Shown here: positions 48,360 through 59,222 of the stretch, piece after piece | Layout of the letters: each line of letters starts with the position of its first letter | Position numbering within the stretch: position 1 is the first letter of the stretch | Assembly (NCBI GenBank): GCA_913778495.1 | Contig: CAJYVD010000010.1 | Location: forward strand, 1-64,000 | Direction of reading: 5' to 3' | DNA length: 64,000 bases | Origin: an uncultured Pantoea sp. | GTDB lineage: Bacteria; Pseudomonadota; Gammaproteobacteria; Enterobacterales; Enterobacteriaceae | The notes under the pieces: model-generated | Told to the model about the DNA's origin: nothing | Database searches by the model: none | Seen by the model: the letters and a program-made list of their open reading frames with translations, nothing else | Position numbers and translations under genes: made by a program

Positions 48360-49523
48360 ATGCAACGTATTGCTATCAGTGAACGCCCGGGCTGGCGAGA
48401 AAAGGCCACAGAATACGGCTTTCAGTTTCACACCATGTATGGCGAGCCGTACTGGTGTGAAGATGCGTATTACCAGTTCACCCTTGCGCAGATTGACCAA
48501 CTCGAAGCGACCACAGCCGAATTACACCAGATGTGCCTGCAAGCCGTCGAAAAAGTCGTGAACAGCGAAGCACTTCTCACGCGCTTTTGTATTCCTAAAC
48601 ACACCTGGGATTTTGTGCGAAGCGCTTGGGCGTCCCGTCAGCCTTCACTCTATTCGCGTCTGGATCTCGCGTGGGATGGACACGGCGATGCCAAGCTGCT
48701 GGAAAATAATGCGGATACGCCGACGTCGCTTTATGAAGCGGCCTTTTTCCAGTGGATATGGTTAGAAGATCAGCTTAACGCTGGCCATCTGCCTCAGGGC
48801 AGCGATCAGTTTAATAGCCTGCAGGAGAAACTGATTGCGCGTTTTGCCACGCTGCATCAGCAATACGGCTTTAACTGGCTGCATTTTGCCTGCTGCCGCG
48901 ATACGGAAGAAGATCGTGCCACGGTGCAGTATCTGCAAGACTGCGCTACCGAGGCCGGTTTACCCAGTGAGTTTCTCTATATTGACGAGATTGGCTTGGG
49001 AGAAAAAGGCCAGTTTACCGATCAGCACGACCAGATTATCAGCAATCTTTTCAAACTCTATCCGTGGGAATTTATGCTGCGGGAAGTCTTCTCCACCAAG
49101 CTTGCAGACGCGGGCGTGCGCTGGCTTGAGCCAGCATGGAAAAGTATTCTCTCTAATAAAGCACTGCTCCCGCTGCTGTGGGAAATGTTCCCAGGCCATC
49201 CTAATTTGCTGCCCGCGTACTTTGCTGACGACAAAATGGCCCCGGCGCTGGATAAGTACGTCATCAAGCCGCTGTTTTCACGCGAAGGCGCCAACATTCG
49301 CATTATTGAAAAAGGCCAGGAAATCGCCCGGGCCGACGGCCCTTACGGCGAAGAAGGCATGATTATTCAGCAGTTCCACCCTTTACCGCAGTTTGGCGAC
49401 AGTTACACGTTGATTGGCAGCTGGCTAATTGACGATCAGCCTGCAGGTATTGGTATTCGTGAAGATCGCGCATTGATCACGCAGGATCTGTCACGGTTTT
49501 ATCCGCACACCTTTGTTGAATAA
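48360..49523 (+). CDS. Glutathionylspermidine synthase-like ATP-grasp protein YgiC
   Basis: A 387-residue protein of the GSP_synth family resembling the synthetase half of Gss. Conserved blocks include [59 protein letters not shown] and the ATP-grasp [18 protein letters not shown] near residue 305. E. coli YgiC (386 residues) has not shown glutathionylspermidine synthesis, and its substrate is unknown. It is 8 bases from ygiB and the pair is probably functionally linked. Confidence 0.95.
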   Translation: MQRIAISERPGWREKATEYGFQFHTMYGEPYWCEDAYYQFTLAQIDQLEATTAELHQMCLQAVEKVVNSEALLTRFCIPKHTWDFVRSAWASRQPSLYSRLDLAWDGHGDAKLLENNADTPTSLYEAAFFQWIWLEDQLNAGHLPQGSDQFNSLQEKLIARFATLHQQYGFNWLHFACCRDTEEDRATVQYLQDCATEAGLPSEFLYIDEIGLGEKGQFTDQHDQIISNLFKLYPWEFMLREVFSTKLADAGVRWLEPAWKSILSNKALLPLLWEMFPGHPNLLPAYFADDKMAPALDKYVIKPLFSREGANIRIIEKGQEIARADGPYGEEGMIIQQFHPLPQFGDSYTLIGSWLIDDQPAGIGIREDRALITQDLSRFYPHTFVE

Positions 49524-49555
49524 GTCTCTGGCCGCCGATGGTCTGGCGGTCGCCT

Positions 49556-50341
49556 TCATCCTACCTGCACTGACATCATGCTGATGGCGCCCATTTCCAT
49601 GCCTTCGACAGGGATGCTGATGGCGTCATCGGTGCTGCGCGCGCCCAATATGTAGAGCAGCGGCAAATAGTGCTCTGCGGTGGGGTTAGCCATGATGGCA
49701 TCTGCGTGCTGCTGATAGTTCACCAGTGGGTGTGATGTCGGCTCGCCTGCCTCAGCGAGATGTTCGCGTACGTATTCATTGAAGCGCTCAGCCCAAGGAT
49801 AGGCAGATACCGCGCCCTGCCAGCGCAGCATACGCAGATTATGCACCACATTACCGCTGGCGATAATCATGACCCCTTCATCGCGCAGTGCTGCCAGCCT
49901 GCGGCCCATTTCAAAATGCCATGCAGGCGGTTGGCTGCTATCAATGCTTAATTGCACGACCGGAATATCCGCCTGCGGATACATTTTTGCCAGTACCCCC
50001 CATGAACCGTGGTCCAGGCCCCAGTCTTGGTCGGCTTTAACGCTGATCGGTGCCAGCAACTCAATGATGCGCTGAGCCAGCGCGGGTTCGCCAGGCGCCG
50101 GATAGCGCACGTCAAACAGCGCCTGCGGGAAACCGCCGAAGTCATGAATGGTGCGTGGATTCTCCATGGCCGTGACCGCCGTGCCACGCGTATACCAATG
50201 CGCTGAGACAGCCAGAATCGCACGTGGACGCGGTAGCGTTTGGCCCAAATGCTGCCAGGCACGCGTATAGCGGTTGTCTTCGAGGACGTTCATAGGGCTG
50301 CCGTGTCCCAAAAACAGCGCGGGCATGCGAGTATCGTTCAT
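49556..50341 (-). CDS. 4,5-DOPA dioxygenase YgiD
   Basis: A 261-residue extradiol dioxygenase of the LigB/DodA family. The metal-binding histidines are in ALFLGHGSPMN, SAHWYTRG and NPRTIHDFGGFP, with GLDHGSWGVL and IASGNVVHNLRML further on. E. coli YgiD (262 residues) is a zinc-dependent 4,5-DOPA extradiol dioxygenase. It is convergent with ygiC, with about 32 bases between. Confidence 0.94.
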   Translation of the reverse strand: MNDTRMPALFLGHGSPMNVLEDNRYTRAWQHLGQTLPRPRAILAVSAHWYTRGTAVTAMENPRTIHDFGGFPQALFDVRYPAPGEPALAQRIIELLAPISVKADQDWGLDHGSWGVLAKMYPQADIPVVQLSIDSSQPPAWHFEMGRRLAALRDEGVMIIASGNVVHNLRMLRWQGAVSAYPWAERFNEYVREHLAEAGEPTSHPLVNYQQHADAIMANPTAEHYLPLLYILGARSTDDAISIPVEGMEMGAISMMSVQVG

Positions 50342-50657
50342 AGAGGATCCTTGTAAAATGTTGCTTTATTCGCCACTACGATACGCGCTTTCCAGAGCGG
50401 ATTAACGCTGATAAGCATGATGATGTACATCAGAAAATTTGAACAACATCTCTGCGGCGAGTTTCGCTGCTGCACAGGGCATGGGGAAAGGCGCTAAACG
50501 GCGTAGGCGGGCAAGACGGGTCTTAAAAAGACCCTAACAGACACGATAAATCAATCACTTAATTTTGATAAAGCGAAGCTCAAGACAGGTCTTATAAAAA
50601 CATTACGTGCAGCATTTTTACACTTCACGCCCTATTAACGTAATGGTGTGGAGCAGT
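50342..50657. other. Gap where E. coli has zupT
   Basis: No gene is seen between ygiD and the SleB-like gene. It holds a 12-bp perfect palindrome TGATGTACATCA (50421-50432) and a small hairpin with stem GGGTCT (50518-50523) and AGACCC (50529-50534), loop TAAAA. In E. coli this location carries zupT; no zupT-like remnant is recognisable. Confidence 0.5.
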
Positions 50658-51041
50658 ATGCTACTTCAGGGAGCTATTTTGTGCCTGGCAATGAATATTT
50701 ATCATGAAGCGCGAGGCGAACCAATAAAAGGCCAGATTGCAGTCGGGACCGTCACCATGAATCGCGCTAATTGGCAGATTGAAAAGGTTTGCCCGGTGGT
50801 TTACGCAGAGAAACAGTTTTCCTGGACATCGCTGGCCGATCACCCTTACCGTCAACCGCCTTCAGAGGACAAAAGCTGGCTGCGCGCGCGCAAACTGGCA
50901 AAAAAAATTGTCGATGGCGAGCTCAAAGATGCCACGCGCGGTGCGACATTTTTCCATACTCATGCGGTGAAACCGGCATGGCGGCATGCCTTTCAGCGCA
51001 CGGTAATCATTGGCAATCACATCTTCTATGCCAAACGCTAA
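50658..51041 (+). CDS. SleB-like cell wall hydrolase (Hydrolase_2)
   Basis: A 127-residue protein of the SleB/CwlJ cell-wall-hydrolase family. The catalytic glutamate is in MNIYHEARGEPIKGQIAVG, followed by AEKQFSWT and ATFFHTHAVKPAW. The N-terminus LLQGAILCLAMNIYHEAR may act as a short export or membrane segment. The start is uncertain: 50658 has GGAG 5-8 bases upstream, while 50643 and 50607 are in-frame alternatives. Such proteins are lytic peptidoglycan enzymes known from spore germination and phages. It sits between ygiD and ribB, where zupT is usually found. Confidence 0.82.
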   Translation: MLLQGAILCLAMNIYHEARGEPIKGQIAVGTVTMNRANWQIEKVCPVVYAEKQFSWTSLADHPYRQPPSEDKSWLRARKLAKKIVDGELKDATRGATFFHTHAVKPAWRHAFQRTVIIGNHIFYAKR

Positions 51042-51046
51042 GCATA

Positions 51047-51075
51047 AAAAAGGCCGGAGAAGTGTCCGGCCTTAA
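51047..51075. terminator. Bidirectional terminator (SleB-like gene / ribB)
   Basis: AAGGCCGGA (51051-51059) pairs with TCCGGCCTT (51066-51074) around a GAAGTG loop, with A residues before and T after. It lies between the two convergent stop codons. Confidence 0.8.
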
Positions 51076-51090
51076 CTGCGAGGTATCGAA

Positions 51091-51747
51091 TTAGCTCGCC
51101 TGCAACGTCTCACGGGCACGGCGGTAGGCAACCAAATCCTCAATGGTGACCACTGGCATACCCTGCTGTTTCGCAAAGGTAATCGCTTCAGGCGCGCGTG
51201 CCATCGTGCCGTCATCGTTGGTCAGTTCACACAGCACACCTGCCGGTTTAAATCCGGCCAGCGTCACCAAATCGAGGGTCGCTTCGGTGTGACCAGGGCG
51301 CATCAGTACGCCGCCTTCGCTCGCGCGCAGCGGAAAAACATGACCGGGGCGATGTAAGTCGGTCGGTTTGGCATCGTCAGCGATAGCGGCACGAATGGTG
51401 GTGATACGATCCGCCGCTGACACACCGGTGGTAACGCCGGACGCGGCTTCAATGGTCACGGTAAAGCCGGTGCCATAGGCGCTGGTGTTTTCCTCTACCA
51501 TCATCGGCAGCGCCAGCTGTTGGCGGCGCGCTTCCGTAATGCACAGGCATACGATCCCGCTTCCATGACGAATGGTCAGTGCCATTTGCTCAACGGTCAT
51601 GGTTTCCGCAGGGAAGATCATGTCACCTTCGTTTTCACGATCTTCATCGTCAAGCACCATGACACCGCGACCGTTACGCAGTGCCTCAATGGCGCGTTCT
51701 ACACGCTGTTCGGGCGTGCCAAATTCAGAAAGAAGCGTCTGATTCAT
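51091..51747 (-). CDS. 3,4-dihydroxy-2-butanone 4-phosphate synthase RibB
   Basis: A 218-residue enzyme that makes the four-carbon unit of riboflavin from ribulose 5-phosphate. Conserved active-site blocks are [18 protein letters not shown] (about 31-48), [25 protein letters not shown] and [25 protein letters not shown]. The start [10 protein letters not shown] at 51747 matches the E. coli N-terminus; the frame to 51765 is not needed. Expression is expected to fall with FMN through the riboswitch at 51858-52003. Confidence 0.97.
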   Translation of the reverse strand: MNQTLLSEFGTPEQRVERAIEALRNGRGVMVLDDEDRENEGDMIFPAETMTVEQMALTIRHGSGIVCLCITEARRQQLALPMMVEENTSAYGTGFTVTIEAASGVTTGVSAADRITTIRAAIADDAKPTDLHRPGHVFPLRASEGGVLMRPGHTEATLDLVTLAGFKPAGVLCELTNDDGTMARAPEAITFAKQQGMPVVTIEDLVAYRRARETLQAS

Positions 51748-51857
51748 GGTAATAAACCTTATCAATATGAAGTTACCAGAACCAGGGCGAGCTTAGGAGT
51801 GCGTGAAAAACACATGGCAAAAACGTGACGCGGGGAATGAACCCGGCTAATGTCGTT

Positions 51858-52003
51858 ACCCTCTCCCATCCGGACTTTAACCGTCGGCCCCGGAATTACA
51901 CCGGATCTGCTGACCTTTCACTTTGCAGTAAAAGCGCTCGCGGGCTTTCAGCCAAGGCTGATTTACCGCCGGTGGGGAATTTCGCCCCGCCCTGAGAATA
52001 AGC
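51858..52003 (-). promoter_or_regulatory. FMN riboswitch (RFN element) upstream of ribB
   Basis: On the minus strand the conserved RFN segments appear in order: AGGGCGGGGCGAAATTCCCC, ACCGGCGGTAA, AGCCCGCGAGCG, GGTCAGCAGATCCGGTG and CCGACGGTTAAAGTCCGGAT, ending GGGAGAGGG. Between the aptamer and the ribB start are about 110 bases. As in E. coli ribB, it should reduce translation or elongation when FMN is bound. Confidence 0.95.
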
Positions 52004-52174
52004 GTGGTCACTATAGCGTCAATCACCAGATCGGGCAATCGACAAAAGTGCAAATGGTTTTGCATTTACTGCGGTAGCGATTTCAGGTTTAACCTTTTCA
52101 TTTCTGGCATTACACTTACTGTTTGTTGAGTCGGAAACCGCGCTGTTACCAGCCACCGTAACCAGGAAATCACC

Positions 52175-52480
52175 ATGATCGACACGAAAAAAATTGAACA
52201 ACTGGCTCGCCAGGTACACGAAGCGATGCCAAAAGGAATTCGCGACCTGGGCGATGATGTCGAAAAGAAAATTCGTCAGGTTCTACAGGCGCAGTTAACC
52301 CGCATGGATCTGGTTAACCGGGAAGAGTTTGATGTGCAAACGCAGGTGCTGTTGCGCACGCGTGAAAAGTTGGCTGCGCTTGAACAGCGTTTGGCGAAGC
52401 TGGAGAGCGAGAGTCCAGCGGCTCCCGCTCCTGCGGTTGTCACGCCCGATCCAGCAGGCAAGATCGACACGCCGCAATAA
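52175..52480 (+). CDS. Ubiquinone biosynthesis accessory factor UbiK (YqiC)
   Basis: A 101-residue membrane-associated coiled-coil protein of the BMFP family. [66 protein letters not shown]-type sequence matches E. coli UbiK/YqiC; the heptad-rich part (about 50-78) trimerises. It supports the aerobic ubiquinone metabolon with UbiJ. CAGGA lies upstream of the start. Divergent from ribB; convergent with hldE. Confidence 0.95.
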   Translation: MIDTKKIEQLARQVHEAMPKGIRDLGDDVEKKIRQVLQAQLTRMDLVNREEFDVQTQVLLRTREKLAALEQRLAKLESESPAAPAPAVVTPDPAGKIDTPQ

Positions 52481-52486
52481 CTCACT

Positions 52487-52515
52487 CGGCGGGATTTCAC
52501 TCCCGCCGCGTTTTT
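52487..52515 (+). terminator. ubiK terminator
   Basis: Perfect 8-bp stem CGGCGGGA (52487-52494) with TCCCGCCG (52501-52508) followed by a T run, 6 bases after the ubiK stop. The end touches the hldE stop. Confidence 0.85.
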
Positions 52516-53938
52516 AGTGGCTGCGAATGGTTTTAATGATGTTGCTGGTCGAGATCCCATCTTCAAAGTTGAGCACGCGCACCTCGCCGCCATTTGCCCA
52601 AACTTCTTTACTCCCCGCGATGTCCTCTGGTTTGTAATCGCCGCCTTTAACCAGCAGGTCAGGCAATATCTCCGCGATCAGGCGCTGCGGCGTATCTTCT
52701 TCAAAGAGCACCACCCAATCTACCGCTTCCAGTGCGCTAAGCACGATCATGCGGTTATCCTGCGGGTTAACCGGCCGCGTTTCACCTTTCAGCCGTTTAG
52801 TCGATGCATCACTGTTAACTGCCACGATCAGGCGATCGCCGAGCTTGCGCGCGTTGGCCAGATAAGAAACGTGACCCGCATGCAAAATATCGAACACGCC
52901 GTTGGTCATCACCACTTTCTCGCCCCGCTCACGCGCCTGCGCAACGGCGGCTTTCAAATCGGCTTCGGTCATCACGCCGAAGCCGGAATCGGGACGGGCG
53001 TGGATCGCATTCTCCAGCTCCACCGTGCTGACGGTTGAAGTACCGAGTTTGCCGACCACAACGCCTGCCGCCGCATTGGCGAGGAAGCACGCATCTTCGA
53101 GGCTGTCGCCGGCAGCCAGCACGGCAGCCAGCACGCCGATTACCGTGTCGCCAGCCCCGGTGACGTCGTACACTTCCTGCGCCTGCGTCGGTAAATGCAG
53201 TGGCGCTTTACCGGGCTGCAGCAGCGTCATGCCGTTTTCAGAACGCGTAACCAGCAGAGCAGAGAGCGCATAATCAGCGATGACCTGCATCCCACGGCTC
53301 ACAATCTCGTCTTCCGATTTACACTTGCCAACCACCGCCTCGAACTCAGACAGATTAGGCGTCAGCAAGGTCGCGCCGCGATAGCGTTCGAAATCAGTGC
53401 CTTTAGGATCGATCAGCACAGGCACTTTCGCTTCACGCGCCAGCTGAATCATGGTCTGCACGCTGTTTAACGCGCCCTTGGCATAGTCAGACAGCACCAG
53501 CGCCCCTGCCTGCGCCAGCGACTGTCGAAGACGATCGTGCAGCGGCTGAGGATCAACTTGCTCAAAGCCTTCTTCGAAATCGAGGCGAATAAGCTGCTGA
53601 TTGCGGGACAGCACCCGCAGCTTGGTGATCGTGGGATGCGTTTTCACCGCCACGAAATCACACTCCACGTTCACGTTATCAAGGGTTTCGCTTAACACGC
53701 GCGCGGCATCGTCTTCGCCGGTCAGGCCAATTAAACGCGAGGCGGCACCCAGCGCAGCAATGTTCATCGCCACGTTGGCGGCACCGCCAGGGCGCTCCTC
53801 AATGGTGTCGACTTTTACCACCGGCACCGGCGCTTCTGGCGAAATTCGGCTGGTGGGACCATACCAATAGCGATCTAACATGACATCGCCAACCACCAGC
53901 ACGCGGGCTTTGCCAAAAGCGGGCAGAGTAACTTTCAT
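52514..53938 (-). CDS. Bifunctional ADP-heptose enzyme HldE (RfaE)
   Basis: A 474-residue two-domain protein. Residues 1-315 are a ribokinase-like heptose-7-phosphate kinase ([15 protein letters not shown] holds the catalytic Asp). Residues about 335-474 are the heptose-1-phosphate adenylyltransferase ([20 protein letters not shown] with the HAGH nucleotide-binding motif). It makes ADP-heptose for LPS inner core. The ATG at 53938 (MKVTLPAFG) matches the family; 53956 is an in-frame alternative. It follows glnE by 115 bases in the ygiF-glnE-hldE order. Confidence 0.97.
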   Translation of the reverse strand: MKVTLPAFGKARVLVVGDVMLDRYWYGPTSRISPEAPVPVVKVDTIEERPGGAANVAMNIAALGAASRLIGLTGEDDAARVLSETLDNVNVECDFVAVKTHPTITKLRVLSRNQQLIRLDFEEGFEQVDPQPLHDRLRQSLAQAGALVLSDYAKGALNSVQTMIQLAREAKVPVLIDPKGTDFERYRGATLLTPNLSEFEAVVGKCKSEDEIVSRGMQVIADYALSALLVTRSENGMTLLQPGKAPLHLPTQAQEVYDVTGAGDTVIGVLAAVLAAGDSLEDACFLANAAAGVVVGKLGTSTVSTVELENAIHARPDSGFGVMTEADLKAAVAQARERGEKVVMTNGVFDILHAGHVSYLANARKLGDRLIVAVNSDASTKRLKGETRPVNPQDNRMIVLSALEAVDWVVLFEEDTPQRLIAEILPDLLVKGGDYKPEDIAGSKEVWANGGEVRVLNFEDGISTSNIIKTIRSH

Positions 53939-54053
53939 TCCAACGACTCCAGACAACAGTCAAAATAATGCGCGGATAATAACATACCCCCTACAGACTG
54001 CGAGCCGCAGCTGCACAGCCTAACGCACGGGAACATTCCAGCCACAGGGACGA

Positions 54054-56912
54054 TTATGCGCTGGAGGGCGCGTTTGCGCTGGGACCTAACCAGCGCTGCC
54101 AGCTCAGCTTGACCGCGTCGCGCTCGGCGGCAAAGCGCGCGGGCTCAACGTGCCCCGGCAGCGTCTGCAGCGCCAAATGATGTAGCGCATCACGTAGCGT
54201 GACGTAGGCATGCGTTAGCGCCTGCGCTTCATCCTCTGTCATAATCTGATGACGTGCCATGAGCTCAAAAATACGCACGTTATCGGACCAGCGCGTTAAC
54301 GCAGGTTGTTCCGCCGCGTAGCGCAGCACCAGGTACTGAGCAATAAATTCGATATCGGTAATGCCGCCTTCATCGGTTTTGATCTCCCAGCGCCCTTTAT
54401 GCTTGTTGCTGAGATGCGTGCGCATTTTTTCGCGCATGTCGCGCACCGCGCTTTGCAGCGTCTCGGGCGGGCGTGGCAGAGAAAGAATGTGGTGACGGAT
54501 CAGGTTAAATCGTTCACCTAAGGCAGGTTCCCCGTAGACGATACGTGCGCGTACCAGCGCCTGATGTTCCCATGTCCACGCTTCATTGCGCTGGTAGTCG
54601 TCAAATGCCGCAAACGTGCTTACCAGCATGCCAGCCGCACCCGATGGGCGCAGCCGCGCGTCGACGTCATACAAAATACCGGACGACGTTCGCGTGCTAA
54701 AAAGATGCATGATGCGCTGGGCAAGACGCAGATAGAATTGTCGGCCATCAATGACGCGCTCGCCATTGGTTTCGGCCTCCTCCGGACAGTCGTGCAGGAA
54801 CACCAGATCCAGATCCGAACTGTAGCCCAGCTCCCAACCGCCGAGTTTGCCGTAGCCAATGACGGCAAAGCCGCGCGCATTATCCTGCGTTAAATGAGAA
54901 GGTCGACCATAGCGCTGCACCATCATTTGCCACGCCTGCTGCACCACCGACTCGATAATGGCTTCCGCCAGCCATGTTAAGTGATCGCTTACTTTCATCA
55001 CCGGCAGCGTTTCAGCAATGTCTGCGGCGGCAATACGTAGCAGCTGCGCCTGCTTGAACTGGCGCAGGGCTTCCAGCTGCTGCTCTTCATCTTCGGCGGG
55101 GATACGCAGCAGATACTGCCGCAGCTCATCGCGGTAGGCATCGGTGGCCGTGGGCTGGTAAAGCGTGGCTGGATCGAGCAGTTCATCCAGCAGTAAAGGA
55201 TAGCGGGCCAGCTGGCTGGCGATCATTGGAGAGGCGGCACACAGGCGAATCAGATGCCGTAGCGCTCCGTGATATTCCGTCAGCAATTCCAGATAGGTGC
55301 TGCGCGTCAGCACGCCCAGCAGCAGCGGCGTCAGGCGCCCTAGGACAATATCGGCATCCGCACGCTGGCATACTTCACTGAGCAAGCGCGGCATCAGCTG
55401 ATCAAGCGCCATCCGGCCGCGTGGCCCCACGGTGCGCCGTCCCACGTCCTGACGGAAATCATGCAGGGTGTTATACAGCGCGTGACGCGCGGTTTCCCCC
55501 AGCTGCGGCACCACCGGCGTGACATCCTCTTCTTCCAGCGTGTCATGCCACAGCGCAGCAAACTCAGCCAGCTGCGGCTGATCGTCCACATCCGGCGCGT
55601 CATCGCCAATCAGCTCGTCAAAAATACGGCGCACGCCGGCCATCTGCTGGGCAAGCTGCGCCAGCAAATCATCCCAGTCGCTGACGCCCATGGCCCAAGC
55701 CAGTCGCTGGCGATCGAGCGGATCTTCCGGCAGCGTTTGCGTCTGCTGATCGTTGATGCTCTGCAGTAGATTTTCCAGCCGCCGTAAAAAGAGATAGGCG
55801 CTGTGCAGGTGCGCTATCTGCTCTGAGGTCAACAATCCCAACTCGCCTATCGCTTGTAGCGTTGGCAGTAGCGATCTCAGCTGAAGTGAGCGCTCACGTC
55901 CTCCGCGAATAAGCTGGAAGACCTGAACGATAAATTCCGTTTCGCGTATGCCCCCGGCGCCGAGTTTAATGTTGTCTTTGAGGCCGCGCCGGCGGACCTC
56001 GCGCGCAATCATCCCTTTCATGTTACGCAGCGATTGAATAACGCTGAAGTCAATATAGCGACGATAGACAAAGGGCCGCAGCATCTGCTGCAATTCCTGG
56101 CTCCATCTTCCCTGATCGTCGCCCATGAGTCGCGCTTTCACCATCGCATAGCGCTCCCAGTCGCGTCCCTGCTCCTGGTAATAATCTTCCAGCGCCGCAA
56201 AGCTTAAGACCAGCGGGCCGCTGTCGCCGAAAGGCCGCAGACGCATATCTACCCGGTAGACAAAACCGTCCAGCGTAGGCTGGTCCAACACCTTTATCAG
56301 CCGCTGGCCCATGCGCGTAAAAAATTGGGCGTTATCCAGTTCCCGTCGTCCGCCGCGCGTAACGCCGTTTTCGGGCCAGGCAAAGATGAGATCGATATCC
56401 GAGGAGAAATTGAGCTCACCGCCACCGAGTTTGCCCATGCCTAGAATTAACATGGGCTGAGCTTCCCCGGCGTCATTGCAGGGCGTGCCGAAGTCGCGGC
56501 AGCAATCCTGCCAAACCCAATCGCGGGCCGCTGCGATGAGCGTTTCAGCCAGCGTGCTGAGCTGCGTCAGACTCTGCTCTGTGGTGGCGTGTTGCAGCGT
56601 TTGCATCCAGGCAATGCGCACCAGCATATGCCGCCGGAACAGACGCAGCGCGCGCATCAGCGCGGCTTCCGTTTCCACACCCTGCAGTTCCTCGTTGAGC
56701 CAAGCGCTGTAGCGCTGCCACTCGTTCACTTCTGGCGGGTGCTGCTGAAGCTGCGCCCACCATTCAGGATGCTGCTGCAGGTTATCAACCACAAAGTCAC
56801 TGAAAGCCAGCACGCCCGCCTGTTCGGACGTCAACGCCGCAGGCGGAATATTAAGGCGTTCGGCCACGTGGCTCAGCTGCGCCTGCATCAGGGCGGGTAA
56901 GGGTAACAACAT
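54054..56912 (-). CDS. Glutamine synthetase adenylyltransferase/removase GlnE
   Basis: A 952-residue bifunctional regulator (E. coli 946) that adenylylates and deadenylylates glutamine synthetase in response to PII. Two nucleotidyltransferase domains are visible: the removase domain with [20 protein letters not shown] (about residue 157) and the adenylyltransferase domain with [20 protein letters not shown] (about 685). A helical linker binds PII. It starts 31 bases after the ygiF stop, so the two are likely co-transcribed. Confidence 0.97.
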   Translation of the reverse strand: MLLPLPALMQAQLSHVAERLNIPPAALTSEQAGVLAFSDFVVDNLQQHPEWWAQLQQHPPEVNEWQRYSAWLNEELQGVETEAALMRALRLFRRHMLVRIAWMQTLQHATTEQSLTQLSTLAETLIAAARDWVWQDCCRDFGTPCNDAGEAQPMLILGMGKLGGGELNFSSDIDLIFAWPENGVTRGGRRELDNAQFFTRMGQRLIKVLDQPTLDGFVYRVDMRLRPFGDSGPLVLSFAALEDYYQEQGRDWERYAMVKARLMGDDQGRWSQELQQMLRPFVYRRYIDFSVIQSLRNMKGMIAREVRRRGLKDNIKLGAGGIRETEFIVQVFQLIRGGRERSLQLRSLLPTLQAIGELGLLTSEQIAHLHSAYLFLRRLENLLQSINDQQTQTLPEDPLDRQRLAWAMGVSDWDDLLAQLAQQMAGVRRIFDELIGDDAPDVDDQPQLAEFAALWHDTLEEEDVTPVVPQLGETARHALYNTLHDFRQDVGRRTVGPRGRMALDQLMPRLLSEVCQRADADIVLGRLTPLLLGVLTRSTYLELLTEYHGALRHLIRLCAASPMIASQLARYPLLLDELLDPATLYQPTATDAYRDELRQYLLRIPAEDEEQQLEALRQFKQAQLLRIAAADIAETLPVMKVSDHLTWLAEAIIESVVQQAWQMMVQRYGRPSHLTQDNARGFAVIGYGKLGGWELGYSSDLDLVFLHDCPEEAETNGERVIDGRQFYLRLAQRIMHLFSTRTSSGILYDVDARLRPSGAAGMLVSTFAAFDDYQRNEAWTWEHQALVRARIVYGEPALGERFNLIRHHILSLPRPPETLQSAVRDMREKMRTHLSNKHKGRWEIKTDEGGITDIEFIAQYLVLRYAAEQPALTRWSDNVRIFELMARHQIMTEDEAQALTHAYVTLRDALHHLALQTLPGHVEPARFAAERDAVKLSWQRWLGPSANAPSSA

Positions 56913-56943
56913 CTTGCCTCTCGGATTCGCTTGTGCGGAGTCG

Positions 56944-58254
56944 TTAGCGTGGACTACCGCTATTTAACCAAAACGGGGACTGCCGAGCCGCCAGGTTCAC
57001 CAGTTGGACCAAGCCTTGGGTCTGCTGTTCACGAATAGCCCATTGCAGTTCCTGCCAGCCCGCGAGCCAGGCGTTGACGTCTTCCGACGGGTACGCGCCT
57101 GCCAGCAGGTGTACGGCCAGCAACTGGCGATGCAGCCGCGTGGCTTTATCCTGAAACTCATTTAACAACTGAACGCCGATAAAGGTCTCTTTGAGATCGG
57201 CCGCGATGCGGCTCAGCATGATGTCGCTGAAGCGCTTAAACGATCCCTGCAGCTTGTGTTTACTTTTTTCATCCAGCCAGTTTTGCCATTGGGATTCAAC
57301 CAGCCAATGCGTCAAGGCGAGCTGCGCCGCGACGGCATTGGCGGAGAAGCAGAGCTGCTCCGCCGTTATTCCCTGCTCCGCCAACTGCTCCTCAATAAGC
57401 AGTAATTGCTGCCGAATCTCGCTGCTGGCTTTGCGCGGTACCAGCGCACCAAACAGTGAAAATGCCTGGCGTAATGTCTCCAGCGCCTCAATAACGCCCT
57501 CTTTTGCCTGGTCATTGCCGCGCAACCACGCTTCTTCATGATATTGCCAATGTGCCAACCCGGCGGTCAGCGCAGTGACCATGCCCTGCTCCACCGTGGC
57601 TTTGGCCGCCGCTTTCTGCAGCGGCAGAGCCCGTACCGGATTGACTTCCATGCCCTGTGCCAATTGATAACCGCGCGCCGCTTTACTTAGGCTTCCCAAA
57701 CGCAATCCGCCTGACGCAATCAGCTGCCCGGCGAATTTAAGCATCGTGGCGCGCTGCCCCTGTTTTAGCTCCAGCTCCACTTCATACAGCGGCTCGCTGC
57801 GCTCCCCCGCCGCAACCTCACCGCGATCAAACGCCACTTCAATTTCGCTTTCCTCAACGGTCACGATCCAGGTTTCACGCTCGAAATGGGTGCTGAACAG
57901 TGGCTTGAGGCGCTGCTGCAGTGCGGGCAGATCGGTTCCCTGCGGCCAGACGTCCTGCGGCAACAGGCTGATGTCCAGCTCGGGCGCTGAAAGTGGGACG
58001 TTATATTCCGGGCGCTGATGCAGTCCGCCCACCGTTTTGCCGGCCGTTTTCAAGGTCATTTCGTACTGCTGCCCCACACCGCGAATACGCAGCCCCATAT
58101 CCCAACGCCGCAGTTGGTTATCCTCGGTTTCAAAGTAGATGTTGGTCAGCGCGCGCGCTGCGCTGTGCTGATGGGGCCAGGCGGATAGCGCCTCAGCCAA
58201 ATTTTCGGCGGCGGCGGGTGTGGCAATGAACTTTAATTCGATTTCAATGGTCAT
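56944..58254 (-). CDS. Inorganic triphosphatase YgiF (CYTH-CHAD)
   Basis: A 436-residue protein. The N-terminal CYTH domain (about 1-200) begins MTIEIELKF with the ExExK metal/phosphate motif and hydrolyses tripolyphosphate. The C-terminal CHAD domain (about 220-430) is a helical, polyphosphate-associated module with conserved histidines. E. coli YgiF is 433 residues. It heads the ygiF-glnE-hldE unit and is divergent from ygiM. Confidence 0.95.
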   Translation of the reverse strand: MTIEIELKFIATPAAAENLAEALSAWPHQHSAARALTNIYFETEDNQLRRWDMGLRIRGVGQQYEMTLKTAGKTVGGLHQRPEYNVPLSAPELDISLLPQDVWPQGTDLPALQQRLKPLFSTHFERETWIVTVEESEIEVAFDRGEVAAGERSEPLYEVELELKQGQRATMLKFAGQLIASGGLRLGSLSKAARGYQLAQGMEVNPVRALPLQKAAAKATVEQGMVTALTAGLAHWQYHEEAWLRGNDQAKEGVIEALETLRQAFSLFGALVPRKASSEIRQQLLLIEEQLAEQGITAEQLCFSANAVAAQLALTHWLVESQWQNWLDEKSKHKLQGSFKRFSDIMLSRIAADLKETFIGVQLLNEFQDKATRLHRQLLAVHLLAGAYPSEDVNAWLAGWQELQWAIREQQTQGLVQLVNLAARQSPFWLNSGSPR

Positions 58255-58456
58255 AATTTTTTATTTAATACGCTGCTGGCACTGAGTAGGTTAATCTGGC
58301 GAGAGTAATGCACCGAAAGCCCACTGTCTCGGCTTTCTTGTGCTTTTACGGACCTTATCGCACCGGATTGAGACCAGGATAGTTCCCATTCAGATTTTTG
58401 AGAAGCGTCCCCAGACTGTGCCAGTAATTTTAAGCCATGAAGAAAAACGATATCGA

Positions 58457-59080
58457 ATGAAAAAAATCACGCTTGCCGCCCTTGCCTGGCTAACTTTTAG
58501 TGCCCTCACACCTGCTCACGCCGCTGATGAAAAACGCTATATCTCCGATGAATTATCGACGTGGGTGCGCAGCGGTCCTGGCGATCAATACCGCTTAGTG
58601 GGCAAGCTTAACGCCGGTGAACAAGTCACGCTGCTCCAGGTCAACAATGATTCCCAGTACGCCCAAATCCGCGATGCAGAAGGCAAAACCAACTGGATTC
58701 CCCTGTCACAACTCAGTGCAGAACCCAGCCTGCGTACGCGAGTGCCGCAGCTGGAACAGCAGGTAAAGGACCTTACCGCCAAGCTGGCCAACATTGATAA
58801 CAGCTGGAACCAGCGTACGGCTGAAATGCAGAGTAAAGTCGCCAACAGCGATGGCACCATCGATGGCCTGAAAGCCCAGAACCAAAAGCTGAAAAATGAG
58901 CTGATTGTGGCGCAGAAAAAAGTGAGCGCGGCCAACGTTCAGCTGGATGATAAACAACGCACCATTATCATGCAGTGGTTCATGTATGGCGGCGGCGTGC
59001 TCGGCGTTGGTCTTCTGCTTGGTCTGCTGCTGCCGCACATGGTGCCCCGTCGTAAGAAAAACGACCGCTGGATGAACTGA
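58457..59080 (+). CDS. SH3-domain membrane protein YgiM
   Basis: A 207-residue protein matching E. coli YgiM (206). The signal-like N-terminus ends THAADEK-like (LTPAHAADEKRY), then an SH3b domain (about 25-95, with STWVRSGPGDQYRLVGKLNAG), a coiled coil (about 105-165) and a C-terminal membrane helix (about 172-195) with a basic tail RRKKNDRWMN. It is thought to act in the periplasm, and its role is not settled. The start at 58457 begins MKKITLAALAWL; the frame upstream to 58340 is not homologous. Confidence 0.92.
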   Translation: MKKITLAALAWLTFSALTPAHAADEKRYISDELSTWVRSGPGDQYRLVGKLNAGEQVTLLQVNNDSQYAQIRDAEGKTNWIPLSQLSAEPSLRTRVPQLEQQVKDLTAKLANIDNSWNQRTAEMQSKVANSDGTIDGLKAQNQKLKNELIVAQKKVSAANVQLDDKQRTIIMQWFMYGGGVLGVGLLLGLLLPHMVPRRKKNDRWMN

Positions 59081-59108
59081 CCTACCACCTCGATCCGCGT
59101 GTTTGATT

Positions 59109-59133
59109 GGGGGTATCGCAAGATGCCCCCTTT
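59109..59133 (+). terminator. Candidate ygiM terminator
   Basis: Stem GGGGGTATC (59109-59117) with GATGCCCCC (59122-59130), one G-T wobble pair, closed by a GCAA tetraloop, followed by TTTG. It lies between ygiM and cca; some read-through into cca is likely. Confidence 0.6.
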
Positions 59134-59222
59134 GTCGTGTCCGATTGTTCGCCAAAATGTGTAACAATTAACGTTTCATGCGCGTGCTTCGCGCAAGGTT
59201 AATTGATCTCTGGAGTCGGTAA

